Positions 17,359-26,379 of a stretch of 64,000 bases of DNA are shown piece after piece. Under the pieces are notes generated by a model. The model saw only the letters and a program-made list of their open reading frames with translations. It made no database searches and was not told the DNA's origin. The position numbers and the translations under genes were made by a program. Location of the stretch: contig JAUYAO010000031.1 in NCBI GenBank assembly GCA_030692565.1, forward strand, positions 79,925-143,924, in the 5' to 3' direction. The stretch is from Nitrospira sp. (GTDB taxonomy: Bacteria; Nitrospirota; Nitrospiria; Nitrospirales; Nitrospiraceae). Every line of letters begins with the position of its first letter. The first letter of the stretch is position 1.

Positions 17359-18552
17359 TCAGTCGGGCATGCCGTCAGTGGGCGGCTTCTGTGACGCGAC
17401 CGCTGCCGATGGCCAGCTGAGGCCGGTTTTCGAGCTGTCATCCAGTTCCATTTTCGCGGCGAGCACGCGTAACAGATGGTCGCGCGTGATCAGGCCCAAC
17501 AGCCGGTCACCGGCGACAACCGGGACTTGATTGATGTCCTCGCCTTCCAGGATCTGCAACACGTTCAGGATCGGCGTCCCCGGCGCGACCGTCCGCACTG
17601 TCGCCGGAGGCGTCATGGCCTCGGCAACCGATACCTCCGACCAGCGCTCCTGCGGCACCGCTTTGACCTGATGCAGGGTGACCAATCCGTCCAGCCGGCT
17701 GCCGTCGGTCACGAGAAAGCATCGCTGCCCAGTCTTGAAGATATGTTCCTGTACCAACGCGGCGAGGCTCATCCGTCCGGTCACGGCCGGACAGTCTCGG
17801 GCCATCACATCTTCCGCCACCAACCCGGTCAACGCGGAGCGCACGCTGACTTGCACGACGCTCTCCTGCGCCGCGTTCAGAAGAAACCACCCGATGAACG
17901 CCAGCCACATCCCGTTGAACCAATTCACGGTGAAGCCGGTCCAGATGCCGATCACCATAAAGGCATATCCCACTGTCTGGCCTGTACCTGCCGCAATACG
18001 CGTGGCCTTGCTCAGACTGCCGGTAAAGTGCCAGAGGATAGCCCGGAAGATCCGCCCCCCGTCGAGCGGGAAGCCGGGCACGAGATTGAACAGCGTCAGC
18101 ATCAGGTTGATCGACGCGAGCCAGCCGGCGAGCGCTGAGATCCGTTCAAACTCATCGCCGGCCAGAGAGGCGATCGTCCAGAAGCCGGCAGCCAGCAACG
18201 CGCTCGCCATCGGGCCGGCGACCGCGATCTGAAATTCCGTGAGCGGCCGGTCCGGCTCGCGGCCGATCTGAGCGACGCCGCCGAAGACGAAGAGCGTGAT
18301 GGAGCGGACCGGAATGCCCTTGGCCAGGGCGACGAAACTGTGCGCCAGTTCATGCAGTAGAATCGACGAGAAAAACAGGAGACTCGTCAGAATTCCGACC
18401 GCATAATGCTCACTCTGTGTCCAGCGGGGATGCGCCGACGCGAACCGCCCGGTCAGGGAAAACGTGATGAGAAAAAAGATGATGAACCAGGAGTAATGGA
18501 CGCCGATCTCGATCCCGCGGATGGTCGTCAGCTTCACGGATTGTCCGATCAT
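17359..18552 (-). CDS. Site-2 protease family (M50) metalloprotease with CBS domains
   Basis: 397 residues. The zinc-binding HELAH lies at residues 67-71 in a membrane helix and the third ligand region NLVPGFPLDGGR at about 156-167; both are complete. About six membrane helices are followed by two CBS domains from about residue 245 to 375 (VAEDVMARD and VAEAMTPPATVRTV). Members cut membrane-bound substrates, and CBS pairs commonly sense adenine nucleotides. A GAGAGGTGACCC ribosome site precedes the ATG. It is probably transcribed with the downstream AsmA-like gene; the substrate is unknown. Confidence 0.92.
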   Translation of the reverse strand: MIGQSVKLTTIRGIEIGVHYSWFIIFFLITFSLTGRFASAHPRWTQSEHYAVGILTSLLFFSSILLHELAHSFVALAKGIPVRSITLFVFGGVAQIGREPDRPLTEFQIAVAGPMASALLAAGFWTIASLAGDEFERISALAGWLASINLMLTLFNLVPGFPLDGGRIFRAILWHFTGSLSKATRIAAGTGQTVGYAFMVIGIWTGFTVNWFNGMWLAFIGWFLLNAAQESVVQVSVRSALTGLVAEDVMARDCPAVTGRMSLAALVQEHIFKTGQRCFLVTDGSRLDGLVTLHQVKAVPQERWSEVSVAEAMTPPATVRTVAPGTPILNVLQILEGEDINQVPVVAGDRLLGLITRDHLLRVLAAKMELDDSSKTGLSWPSAAVASQKPPTDGMPD

Positions 18553-18628
18553 GGGTCACCTCTCGATATTGGGTATGGCCGTGCCCCCGCACCGCCCCCG
18601 TTGCCAACGCGATACGCTGTTTCAGCGG

Positions 18629-19087
18629 TTACCCGACCGGCACATCGAGCACGTACAATTCCCCTTGCATCTCCGGATGCAGATCGCACCGAAAGGCGAT
18701 CTTTCCCTGTTGATCCAACGTCAGGCGGATGAACAGCGTCTTGCCCGGATCTATGTGAAATCCTTCGATGCCTGTTCCGAACGCCTCGATACCCTCCCCT
18801 CCACCCTGAAGAGCACGGCCCAGGAAGAGCGGTGAGATGAAGCCATGTGTGACGGAGTCCTCGTTGTGGACGACCAATATCATTGGCGCTCCCGCGCGAA
18901 TCACTTGCATCTTGGTCCGCACGTACATGAAGTCGTGGATGGTGATCTCGATGCGCGGCTCCTCCACGGCCATCGCCTCCCGCACAGCCGTCGGCGCCCA
19001 GACGACCCACGCCGCGACGGCAAGAATAGAAACGATACCGACGATTCGAAACCCTGTCCACAATGCGCAGATGCTGCCCTCTTTCAT
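18629..19087 (-). CDS. Membrane-anchored cupredoxin-like protein
   Basis: 152 residues with an uncleaved or cleaved N-terminal hydrophobic segment (about 12-32) and one periplasmic cupredoxin domain. A His in SVTHGF and the C-terminal cluster FRCDLHPEMQGEL supply His, Cys, His and Met in the order expected for a type-1 copper site (C-x3-H-x2-M). It could carry electrons or copper in the periplasm; related domains occur in nitrosocyanin-like and plastocyanin-like proteins. The ATG at 19087 follows AGGAGG by seven bases, which decides it over longer upstream frames. Confidence 0.82.
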   Translation of the reverse strand: MKEGSICALWTGFRIVGIVSILAVAAWVVWAPTAVREAMAVEEPRIEITIHDFMYVRTKMQVIRAGAPMILVVHNEDSVTHGFISPLFLGRALQGGGEGIEAFGTGIEGFHIDPGKTLFIRLTLDQQGKIAFRCDLHPEMQGELYVLDVPVG

Positions 19088-19223
19088 ATTGCAACCTCCT
19101 GGGGGTAAGGGACCGGTCAATGAGGGTTGTCCCGCATTCCTCGATGTACATCCATCCTGCTTGGGCGGAACGCCTGCACACCGATGACGAGGGCCAAGGA
19201 AGTCAGGGGCATCACCGGTCTCC

Positions 19224-20594
19224 TCAATGCAAAGCGGGAGGTCCGTCTGAACCGGCAGCATATTCGACCAACGGCACGGCCCCCTCGGCCCACACCGCGA
19301 GAATCGGTTCCACGATCCGCCACGACTCCTCCGCTTCGTCATCCCGTATCGACAGGATCGAGTCGCCGCTCATGACATCAAGAAGCAACCGCGCATACGC
19401 CGGCAGGCCTCCCGATCCGAACGCGCTGTCCAATTCGACCCGCTCGAGGTCGAACAGATCACAGGGCCTGTTTACATTCAGCGACAAGGCGATCCGGTCC
19501 GGCGCTAATTCGATCCTCAACATGTTCGGCTCGGGATCGGACTCCCGCCCGAAAGCCAGGTGCGGCACCGGCTTGAAGTGGATGGCGATCTCCCGGCGCT
19601 CGCGCCCCAGGGCCTTTCCCGAGCGGAGCAGGAACGGAACACCGGCCCATCGCCAGTTGTCGATGGACAGCACGACCTGCGCGAAGGTTTCCGTCTTCCG
19701 TCCGGAATCCACGCCGACTTCATCGACATAGGGACACACCTCCTGATCTCCGACTCTGCCCCCTCCGTACCGGCCCCGAACAGTCTGCCTGACGACCTCC
19801 TCCGTAGACAATCGACGGACCGACCGGAACACATCGACCTTCCGGTCCCGCAGCGTCCGTTCATCCAGGGTGTGAAGGGGCTCCATCGCGATCAGCGCAA
19901 GCAGTTGAAGCAGATGGTTCTGGACCATGTCGCGCAGCGCTCCGGTGCTGTCGTAGAACGAAGCGCGGCCTGCCGCCGTAATGGTTTCGTCCCAGACAAT
20001 CTCGATCCGTTCGATATGCTGTGAGTTCCAGAGCGGCTCGAACATGCGGTTGGCGAACCGCAGCCCGATGATGTTTTGGACCGTCTGCTTGCCCAGGAAG
20101 TGGTCGAGCCGGAAGACGTCCCGTTCGGGGAAAGATTCGTGCAACAGCCGGTTCAAGGCTTGCGCCGACGCCAGATTCTCGCCGAACGGTTTTTCCAGCA
20201 CGATCTTACTGCCGGCCGGAAGGCCCAGCGCGGCCAGTGCTGTGACCGTCGGCTCAAACAGCGCCGGGGGGAGGGCAAGATAGATGACGATCGGATCGGA
20301 ACCGGCGCCGATAGCCTCAGCCAGTCGTTGCCGGTCCGTCACATCGACCTGGCGATATTCAGCAGACGAGAGCACGGCGTCGCGCGAAGCGGGAACGGCC
20401 TTGGACGCCGATTTCGACAGCTTCTCCCGAACGTGCTGCCGGAACTTCTCCGTATCCCAGTCATCGCGCGCGAGTCCGATGATCCGGAACCCCTCGGGCA
20501 GCTCTCCTTCCTGGTGAAGACGCACGAGGGCCGGAATCAGGAACCGGGACGTCAGATCACCCGACGCGCCAAGGATAACAAGCGTGTGAATCAT
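19224..20594 (-). CDS. zwf: Glucose-6-phosphate 1-dehydrogenase
   Basis: 456 residues, slightly short for the family but complete. The Rossmann motif GASGDLTSR lies at 9-17, EKPFGENLASAQALN at about 134-148, and the substrate-binding RLDHFLGKQTVQN at about 162-174, followed by GALRDMVQNHLLQLLAL with the catalytic-region His. It oxidises glucose 6-phosphate to 6-phosphogluconolactone with NADP+, feeding the pentose phosphate pathway. Together with gluconokinase and the GH15/GH63 enzymes it suggests local clustering of glucose oxidation. The ATG ribosome site is modest. Confidence 0.95.
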   Translation of the reverse strand: MIHTLVILGASGDLTSRFLIPALVRLHQEGELPEGFRIIGLARDDWDTEKFRQHVREKLSKSASKAVPASRDAVLSSAEYRQVDVTDRQRLAEAIGAGSDPIVIYLALPPALFEPTVTALAALGLPAGSKIVLEKPFGENLASAQALNRLLHESFPERDVFRLDHFLGKQTVQNIIGLRFANRMFEPLWNSQHIERIEIVWDETITAAGRASFYDSTGALRDMVQNHLLQLLALIAMEPLHTLDERTLRDRKVDVFRSVRRLSTEEVVRQTVRGRYGGGRVGDQEVCPYVDEVGVDSGRKTETFAQVVLSIDNWRWAGVPFLLRSGKALGRERREIAIHFKPVPHLAFGRESDPEPNMLRIELAPDRIALSLNVNRPCDLFDLERVELDSAFGSGGLPAYARLLLDVMSGDSILSIRDDEAEESWRIVEPILAVWAEGAVPLVEYAAGSDGPPALH

Positions 20595-20620
20595 ATTCTG
20601 GTCTGCCTCATCCGTCCGGT

Positions 20621-21292
20621 CTATCCGGTTTGTTTAGTCCGCCTGGTACGCAGGGGTTTCACGAGCGCACGGGCCGGGGCGCCGTCGCTCCGCGCAATCT
20701 TGATCGGTAGACAGAGCAACTCGTATGAGCCGGCCCGCACGCACGATAGATTCAATCCCTCAATGATCCAGATGCCCGCCTCCAGCAAGGCGCGATGGAT
20801 GGCCACGGTGTCCGATCCATAACCAGCGACCGACAGATAATCAATCCCGACCGTACGCACACGACGCTCGGCCAGCCAAAACGCGGCCTCTTCGCTGATG
20901 GAAACAAAATCTTTGCAAAAGGTGTCCGTCTGCCAACACCGGGAAGAATTGCGGGTCTTGAAGAGCACGCGTTCGCCCTGCCGTATTCGATGCAGCCGCA
21001 ATTCATCCGGCTTGATCAACTCCCTGTCCTCGATCTCGATGACCCGGGCCGGCCCCATCGCGGCCTCGATCGGCATGGCCTCCATGCCCTGCCCGGTCCG
21101 GATGAAATGCAGGGGGGCATCCATATGGGTTCCGGTATGAACTCCGAATGAAACTTCGGTCAGGTTACAGTCGTCGCCCCGATCCAGGTCTTGCACGCGC
21201 GTCACACGCACCGGTGGATTGTCCGGCCAGCGGACCATCCCGTCGCGGAGAGGGACGGTAATATCAATCCATCCTCCGGATCCGTTAGGCAT
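20621..21292 (-). CDS. Cyclase family (kynurenine formamidase-like) metal-dependent hydrolase
   Basis: 223 residues. The family metal-binding motif HTGTHMDAPLH is at residues 52-62, preceded by ITVPLRDGMVRWPDNPP, and the C-terminal part has GIDYLSVAGYGSD and LPIKI. Cyclase/formamidase proteins hydrolyse N-formyl amides or lactams with a divalent metal. With no other tryptophan catabolism genes nearby, the true substrate is unclear. The start overlaps the end of the tiny membrane protein gene by eight bases. Cytoplasmic, no signal peptide. Confidence 0.86.
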   Translation of the reverse strand: MPNGSGGWIDITVPLRDGMVRWPDNPPVRVTRVQDLDRGDDCNLTEVSFGVHTGTHMDAPLHFIRTGQGMEAMPIEAAMGPARVIEIEDRELIKPDELRLHRIRQGERVLFKTRNSSRCWQTDTFCKDFVSISEEAAFWLAERRVRTVGIDYLSVAGYGSDTVAIHRALLEAGIWIIEGLNLSCVRAGSYELLCLPIKIARSDGAPARALVKPLRTRRTKQTG

Positions 21293-21401
21293 GGGTGCGA
21301 GGCTGCGCTCCTTTCCTCTTTTTCTTCCCTCGAAAGAGCACCACCACTCCGATCACCCCGATGATGATGGCAAGCAGACCGAGCAAGCCAAGCGGATCCA
21401 T
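21285..21401 (-). CDS. Tiny single-helix membrane protein
   Basis: 38 residues: MDPLGLLGLLAIIIGVIGVV forms one membrane helix, followed by a strongly basic tail (RGKKKRKGAQPRTHA). It has a GGGAGG ribosome site seven bases before the ATG and its end overlaps the cyclase gene start, which supports real translation. Small proteins of this shape are frequent in Nitrospira genomes; no function is known. It could alternatively be a leader peptide for the cyclase. Confidence 0.6.
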   Translation of the reverse strand: MDPLGLLGLLAIIIGVIGVVVLFRGKKKRKGAQPRTHA

Positions 21402-21437
21402 AGGCAAGCCTCCCGCAATCGTCTATACTCGTCCGTC

Positions 21438-21899
21438 CTATTTCGCTCCGCAGAAACTTCTCACATAGGCAAGAATCTTCCAGGCTTCTTCCTCCGTCAC
21501 CATTCCCGGCGCAAAGGACACCATCCCCGTTCCCTGCACGCCGTTCTTCACGACCCAGAAAAGCTCTCCATCCGTGCGCGCCTTCTGGAATGCGCAGTTC
21601 GTGAAATCGCGCGCTCCCGGATCGAGCATCGCACCGGCCATGCCGTCGCCCTTGCCGCTCTTGCCGTGGCAGTTGAAGCAGGTGCCCTTGCTTTCATAGA
21701 GAGCCTTCCCCTCTTCCACCACTTTCGGGGGCGCGCTCTTGGCGTCTTTAAACAACGGGGTGGCGAGCTTCTTCGCTTCTTCCAGTTGCGCCGCCGGCAC
21801 GCGCGTCTTCAGTGGATCCTTTTCCGGGGCGGCGACCGCCAGGCTGGCCGAAATCAGCACCACAGTAGTCACACATAGCGCATATATCCGCAGTTGCAT
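21438..21899 (-). CDS. Periplasmic class I cytochrome c
   Basis: 153 residues with a cleavable signal peptide (ALCVTTVVLISASLAVAA). The single heme-binding motif CFNCH lies at 74-78, followed by GKSGKGDGMAG, and the distal Met is likely in GTGMVSFAPGM near residue 128. This is a soluble monoheme cytochrome suited to deliver electrons to an oxidase. AAGGAGGAACTG precedes the ATG. Its start overlaps the last base of the truncated polyphosphate glucokinase frame. Confidence 0.92.
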   Translation of the reverse strand: MQLRIYALCVTTVVLISASLAVAAPEKDPLKTRVPAAQLEEAKKLATPLFKDAKSAPPKVVEEGKALYESKGTCFNCHGKSGKGDGMAGAMLDPGARDFTNCAFQKARTDGELFWVVKNGVQGTGMVSFAPGMVTEEEAWKILAYVRSFCGAK

Positions 21900-22297
21900 C
21901 AGTTCCTCCTTGGTTTGGTTACTACGTCCTCTTCATCACTCGCCGTTTCCGTGATCGGGACGGCGGTTCCGGTTCGATGCCTTCGCGCCACCATGCGTCC
22001 CAGACTCTCCCCCCCGACGAAGGCGTACGCGTTATGACCCAACCGCGCGCCCTCGGGTAGACGCCGCAGTTTTTCTCGCGTTGCCGCCCCCACGACCACA
22101 TGGTCGACCACCAGCGGGTCCTTGAGGCGCGCCACGACATCGGCGACAGCGCGCCGCCACTTTTTCTGCCCCAATCGCTTGAGCCCACGATACCCCACAT
22201 AGTCCTCGAAGGTATGTCTCTTTTGATACAGGAGATGCCCGAGTTCCATCGGCAGAACGGCATGCTCCGAGATCACCGCGCTGCCCAGCCCGCTCAA
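21899..22297 (-). pseudogene. C-terminal remnant of a polyphosphate glucokinase (ROK family)
   Basis: The 130-residue frame matches only the C-terminal third of PPGK-type ROK kinases: SGLGSAV, PMELGHLLY, FEDYVGYRGLKRLGQKKWRR, VVVGAATREKLRRLP and LGHNAYAFVGG. The N-terminal phosphate-binding DIGGT region and catalytic Asp region are missing. An in-frame TAA, the stop codon of the neighbouring lipoprotein gene, lies just upstream, so the 5' part was deleted rather than misread. No ATG or ribosome site is present. The tail carries extra residues not typical of the family. Confidence 0.72.
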
Positions 22298-22327
22298 CGG
22301 CCGCGGGCTCCGGTGTGACGGCGGGCG

Positions 22328-22765
22328 TTACTTCCCCATGCTACCGACTCTCACGACGCCCGGGGAGATGACTTTGCCACCGGGCAACGCCGATTCCATG
22401 CGAAGGTTGTAGTTGACCACTCCGGCTTTCGCAAAGCAGACACTCGCGCTTTCGTTCGGCTTGATTGTGGCCGACTCCTGCACAGTACCGACGATGTTCG
22501 AAAATCCCCGCTCACAGGACAGGTCTTCATGGTTGATATTGACAAAATCGACCCGCACCGGAAGCGTTCTGGCATTCACAAACCTGACCTCGTCCCCGAG
22601 ATTGACTATCAAATCAGCTGGTTCCGGTCCTTCGATGATGCGGATGTCGCGCACGGCACCGGACCGGGTTGTGGGCGGATGGGAACAGGCTGCGGCCAAC
22701 GCGGTGACCATGACAAGGCTGAAGAAAAACAATGGACGGAAACGTGGCATAGATGAAATCGACAT
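22328..22765 (-). CDS. Hypothetical lipoprotein with cupredoxin-like fold features
   Basis: 145 residues with signal segment SLVMVTALAAAC, the Cys being the probable lipid site. The mature domain has beta strands with LIVNLGDEVRFVNARTLPVR and ends VVNYNLRMESALPGGKVISP, reminiscent of cupredoxin-type beta sandwiches but without an obvious complete copper site. A paralog is at 35125-35535 with the same spacing of conserved Cys (CERGFSN versus CDHGITT; SVCFAKAG versus SLCFVRRG). The ATG at 22765 has AAGGGGGATGCC. Function unknown. Confidence 0.75.
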   Translation of the reverse strand: MSISSMPRFRPLFFFSLVMVTALAAACSHPPTTRSGAVRDIRIIEGPEPADLIVNLGDEVRFVNARTLPVRVDFVNINHEDLSCERGFSNIVGTVQESATIKPNESASVCFAKAGVVNYNLRMESALPGGKVISPGVVRVGSMGK

Positions 22766-22934
22766 GGCATCCCCCTTGATTGTTGGTTGCAACATTTATC
22801 CTACCTTTATTCGAAATAGAACCATGCCACGAAAACGTCAGCCTATACAGAGGGGAAAGCCCTACAGAGTGGCGAGGCACGTCGGGAGAACCCTGACGCC
22901 AGCAAAACATAAACATTCGGTCACACCTCCGTTT

Positions 22935-23420
22935 GTTTGATTTGCCTGACGGGCCAGTCCCAACTGTGCCGCTGAAACTGTCGCCGAATAGGCCGGATGC
23001 GTCGATCCAAGTCCCTGAACCAAGCCCTTCCCGCGAAGGTTCAGACGGTCCAGCCGCGCCTCAACTTGAGACAGGGCCACGTCGTAGCCCGCGCCGGCTG
23101 ACACGATTAGCGCATGTGCCGGCAGATCCGTGAGCCATGGTTGATCATTCCCTCAAGGCGCACCCGCGGCAGAATTCACGTCGAGTCAGGAGAGTAGAAC
23201 GGAGATGCGATCGAGAGAGATCCTGCGAGTACAACCCAGGACGGTTTCTCCGGATCGTAGAAATCGCCCGTTAGCGTGAGGTCGGGATACTTCCGTATCG
23301 AACGCCTGTACGACGGATGTCAGGAACTTTCAGGCCATCCTCCTCCGCCGTGAGCGTCGGATCCTGCGCGAGATCGCGCTTGCGCTCCACCACGACAGGA
23401 TGGACGAGTTTCGCCTATCA
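22935..23420 (-). pseudogene. Decayed fragment of a second AsmA-like gene
   Basis: Minus-strand pieces in different frames match the intact AsmA-like protein at 14014-17337. One reads AGAGYDVALSQVEARLDR, then GLGSTHPAYSATVS; the intact protein has GGAGYDAEISHVEARMDW and LGAEHPAYSATLS. Upstream, near 23215-23285, LTLTGDFYDPEKPSWVVLAG resembles ELALTGEVDEAGAPAAMTLAG, and further up another piece may be related. Stops and frame changes separate the pieces and no start is visible. The 22796-22934 stretch next to it shows nothing else. Confidence 0.65.
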
Positions 23421-23521
23421 GCCGGATCGCCAACAGGACAGCGGGGGAAATCATGACAACAGAGAGGTCGCGTCCGGAACAACCTGGCGTGGTCGTGGGG
23501 ACCGCTTGCGAAGACACTGGA

Positions 23522-24205
23522 TTAGTCGGACGGAATGAGCTGCTCCGGCGTGAGCAGGCCGGACACCACCGCATACCGGACAAGTTCCGCGCGGGTGCGC
23601 ACGCCCAGCTTCTCCAGCAACCTGGCGCGATACGTCTCCACCGACTTGACGCTCAATCCCAACTGTTCGGCGACCTGTTGATTGGTGTATCCCTGCGCCA
23701 CCCGGCGCAGTACCTCGGATTCCCTGCGACTGATGGTGCCGAGCGGCACGAACGTCTGCGGTTGGCGCTCGCCTTCCGAAAGACCCAGCGCTTCTTCGCG
23801 CTCAGACGGCAGGCCGATCGCAAGATCGACGAACATGCGTCCTTGAGCGACCGCTCGAACTGCCGACAGGAGATCCGAATCAGCCGCGCTTTTCGTCACA
23901 TACCCCATGGCCCCGGCCGCGAACGCCATGCGCACGTAGGACACTTCCGCATGCATGCTAAGAACAAGCATCTTGGTCTTAGGGGACGTTTCGCGGATAT
24001 TCGCGATGGCCTCGTGTCCGGAGTGCGGCCCCATCGACAGATCCACGATTACAATGTCCGGTTGAGTTTCCAGAACTTGCCGAACGGCCGAAAATCCGTC
24101 TTCGGCTTCTCCCACTACTTCGAGATCCGGTTGGGCGTTCAAAAACATGGCCAAACCGGTCCGCAGGACCGCATGATCGTCCGCCAGCACCACCCGCACC
24201 TTCAT
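23522..24205 (-). CDS. NarL/LuxR family response regulator
   Basis: 227 residues. Receiver domain 1-120 with the acidic pair ADD (8-10), phosphoacceptor Asp55 in VIVDLSMGP and Lys near 105 in GYVTKSA. A LuxR-type helix-turn-helix follows at about 155-215 (SRRESEVLRRVAQGYTNQQV and LSVKSVETYRARL). It should bind DNA when phosphorylated by the kinase encoded immediately upstream; their reading frames overlap by four bases, so they are translationally coupled. AAGGGAGG precedes the ATG. Targets are unknown. Confidence 0.94.
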   Translation of the reverse strand: MKVRVVLADDHAVLRTGLAMFLNAQPDLEVVGEAEDGFSAVRQVLETQPDIVIVDLSMGPHSGHEAIANIRETSPKTKMLVLSMHAEVSYVRMAFAAGAMGYVTKSAADSDLLSAVRAVAQGRMFVDLAIGLPSEREEALGLSEGERQPQTFVPLGTISRRESEVLRRVAQGYTNQQVAEQLGLSVKSVETYRARLLEKLGVRTRAELVRYAVVSGLLTPEQLIPSD

Positions 24206-26175
24206 GACTGACCTCCCTTGAGCGGAAGACGGACATACACCGCCGTCCCTTTCCCGGGCAACGACTCGATCTCCACAGTTCCCCGAAGCAGCGCCGCACG
24301 CTCTCGCATGCTGGCGATGCCGATGCCGGCGGCGGACTTGCTGCCGGCCGCATCAAACCCGCACCCGTCGTCTTCGACGACGAGGCTGATCGTAGACGGG
24401 CCGCAATTGAGCACGACCCCGACGTGCCGAGCGGCCGAATGCTTCATCACGTTGGTCATCGCTTCCTGGACAATTCGATACAGCGCGGTTTCCACCGGGC
24501 CAGGGGGACGAGGTTGCTCCTCACCCTGGATATAGAGATCGACGGCAATGCCTTGGGTCAGACCATATTCGCGTGCATATTGTCGCAGGGCCTCGTACAG
24601 ACCCAGGTCGTCGAGCACGCTCGGCCTCAGCCCTCGGGCGATGCGCCGCAAGTCTTCGACGGCGGTGGAGGCTGTCTGCCGTAAGATCCGCATTCGGGGC
24701 ACTGTCGACTCCACGCACCCTTCGCCTTCAATGGAGCACAGCCCGACAGCCAGCGAGGTGAGGATTTGCCCGATGCCGTCATGAAGCTCGCACGCGATCC
24801 GCCGTCGCTCCTCCTCCTGGGCGGCGATGATCCGTGCGACCCACTGGTTCTTGGTCGCCTCCGCCCTTTTCCGCTCTGAAATATCCTTCACCATGCCCAA
24901 GGCGTAGCGCGCTCCTCCTCCACCATCGAGTAATCCACTCACAGTCAGGTGCCCCCAGATCGCCTTGCCGGTCTTGGTGAGGTACTGTTTTTCAAGCTGA
25001 TAGGCCTGCAGTTTCCCCGTGAACACCTGCTCGGCCAATCGACGGTCGGCGGCGGCGTCTTGCGGATGCGTGATATCGCTGAAGGTCTTGCTCGCCAGCT
25101 CAGCGGGGCTGTAGCCCACCATCGAGCAGAAGGCGTCGTTCACTCTCATAAACCGGCCGTCCGGCCCGACAAGACCCATGCCGATAGGCGCGCTGTCGAA
25201 GATCCGTCGGAAGCGCTCTTCGCTTTCCCTCAGTTGCGTGGTCATCCGCCTGGATTCCGTGACATCGTTGACCACAGCGAGCCGCGCCCGCCGGCCGTTG
25301 CTCATGAACGAGTAGAGCCCGATCTCGACGTCGATGATCGACCCGTCTTTCTTGCAGTGGCGCCACACCCCTTCGATCCGAAGGCTGTCTTGCGCCAGAG
25401 GCACGGCTTCCAGAAACTGCGGCACGTCTTCGGGCGGCCGAATGTCCTTGGCGGTCATCCCAAGAAACTCGTCTCGCGAGTAGCCGTAATGACGGACGGC
25501 CGTCTCGTTGACGTCCAGAAAAGCGAGTGTGTCCAGATCCACGATCCACATCGGATAGGGGGCATGATCAAACAACAGCCGGTAGCGTTCCCGGCTCTCG
25601 TCCAGCAGCCGCTCCGCCTGACGGCGTTGGACCAATTCGGCTTCGAGCGATTCCACGGCATGTGAGAGATCCACCGTCCGCTGCCGGACTCGGACTTCCA
25701 AGACGGCATGAGACTCCTGCAGCGCCTGATGCGCCTCGCGTCTGGTCAGGCCGAGCTCCAGCGTAATCCACAGCAGCACGACCGCAAAGAAGCGGTTCGC
25801 CAGATCGATCCAGGCCGCGGTGCCGACGGAGGACAGCATGAATCCCGCGATCGTGAGCCCCGTGCATCCCACGGTGACCAGAACGGGAAATCGTGTTCGC
25901 AGCGACCACAGCGAAAAGTAGACCACTGCCGCGTAAAGGAACTCCGGGGCCGCCCCCAGCGGCAGCTCCAGGTCCAAGACGAACAGCCCGAGCATGAGCG
26001 CGATCAGCGCGCCCTCGAATAGGCCGCCGCGCTGCGCATAGTGCGCACAGACCGCCAGCAGGACCTGTGGCCATCGTCGCCCGGCACTCCTCTCGGCATC
26101 GTTCTCGCGCCCGCGGTCCTCCGGCCCACCCGCGGATGGGTCCGGCCGGCTCCATAAGAATAAACGAGACCCCAT
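24202..26175 (-). CDS. Membrane PAS-PAS sensor histidine kinase (HPK7/NarX type)
   Basis: 657 residues from ATG 26175. Four or so membrane helices span about 40-140, followed by a coiled coil, PAS domain 1 (about 205-320, RYRLLFDHAPYPMWIVDLD), PAS domain 2 (about 330-450, RFRRIFDSAPIGMGLVGPD), a HisKA_3 dimerisation domain with His465 in RRRIACELHDGIGQ and a HATPase domain (VVEDDGCGFDAAG, GIGIASMRERA). It phosphorylates the overlapping response regulator. The signal sensed is not evident. The longer upstream frame adds 64 Ser/Gly-rich residues without a ribosome site, hence the chosen start. Confidence 0.9.
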   Translation of the reverse strand: MGSRLFLWSRPDPSAGGPEDRGRENDAERSAGRRWPQVLLAVCAHYAQRGGLFEGALIALMLGLFVLDLELPLGAAPEFLYAAVVYFSLWSLRTRFPVLVTVGCTGLTIAGFMLSSVGTAAWIDLANRFFAVVLLWITLELGLTRREAHQALQESHAVLEVRVRQRTVDLSHAVESLEAELVQRRQAERLLDESRERYRLLFDHAPYPMWIVDLDTLAFLDVNETAVRHYGYSRDEFLGMTAKDIRPPEDVPQFLEAVPLAQDSLRIEGVWRHCKKDGSIIDVEIGLYSFMSNGRRARLAVVNDVTESRRMTTQLRESEERFRRIFDSAPIGMGLVGPDGRFMRVNDAFCSMVGYSPAELASKTFSDITHPQDAAADRRLAEQVFTGKLQAYQLEKQYLTKTGKAIWGHLTVSGLLDGGGGARYALGMVKDISERKRAEATKNQWVARIIAAQEEERRRIACELHDGIGQILTSLAVGLCSIEGEGCVESTVPRMRILRQTASTAVEDLRRIARGLRPSVLDDLGLYEALRQYAREYGLTQGIAVDLYIQGEEQPRPPGPVETALYRIVQEAMTNVMKHSAARHVGVVLNCGPSTISLVVEDDGCGFDAAGSKSAAGIGIASMRERAALLRGTVEIESLPGKGTAVYVRLPLKGGQS

Positions 26176-26379
26176 GGCAGCAGCCCCTCCGCCGATCAGT
26201 CCAGAGCGGACTCCGAGACAAGACCGGCCCGCTCGTACGCTCAGGCCGGTCAGCACACTGTCCGATGACGAGCACCCGTTTGAGCCGGGATGTGAGCTGA
26301 TTGCACGGGGGATCCCCGGAGACCGGGATCGGATCGAGCCCGGTATATTTCCCTGCGACACATCCAAAACGGACGGCGC

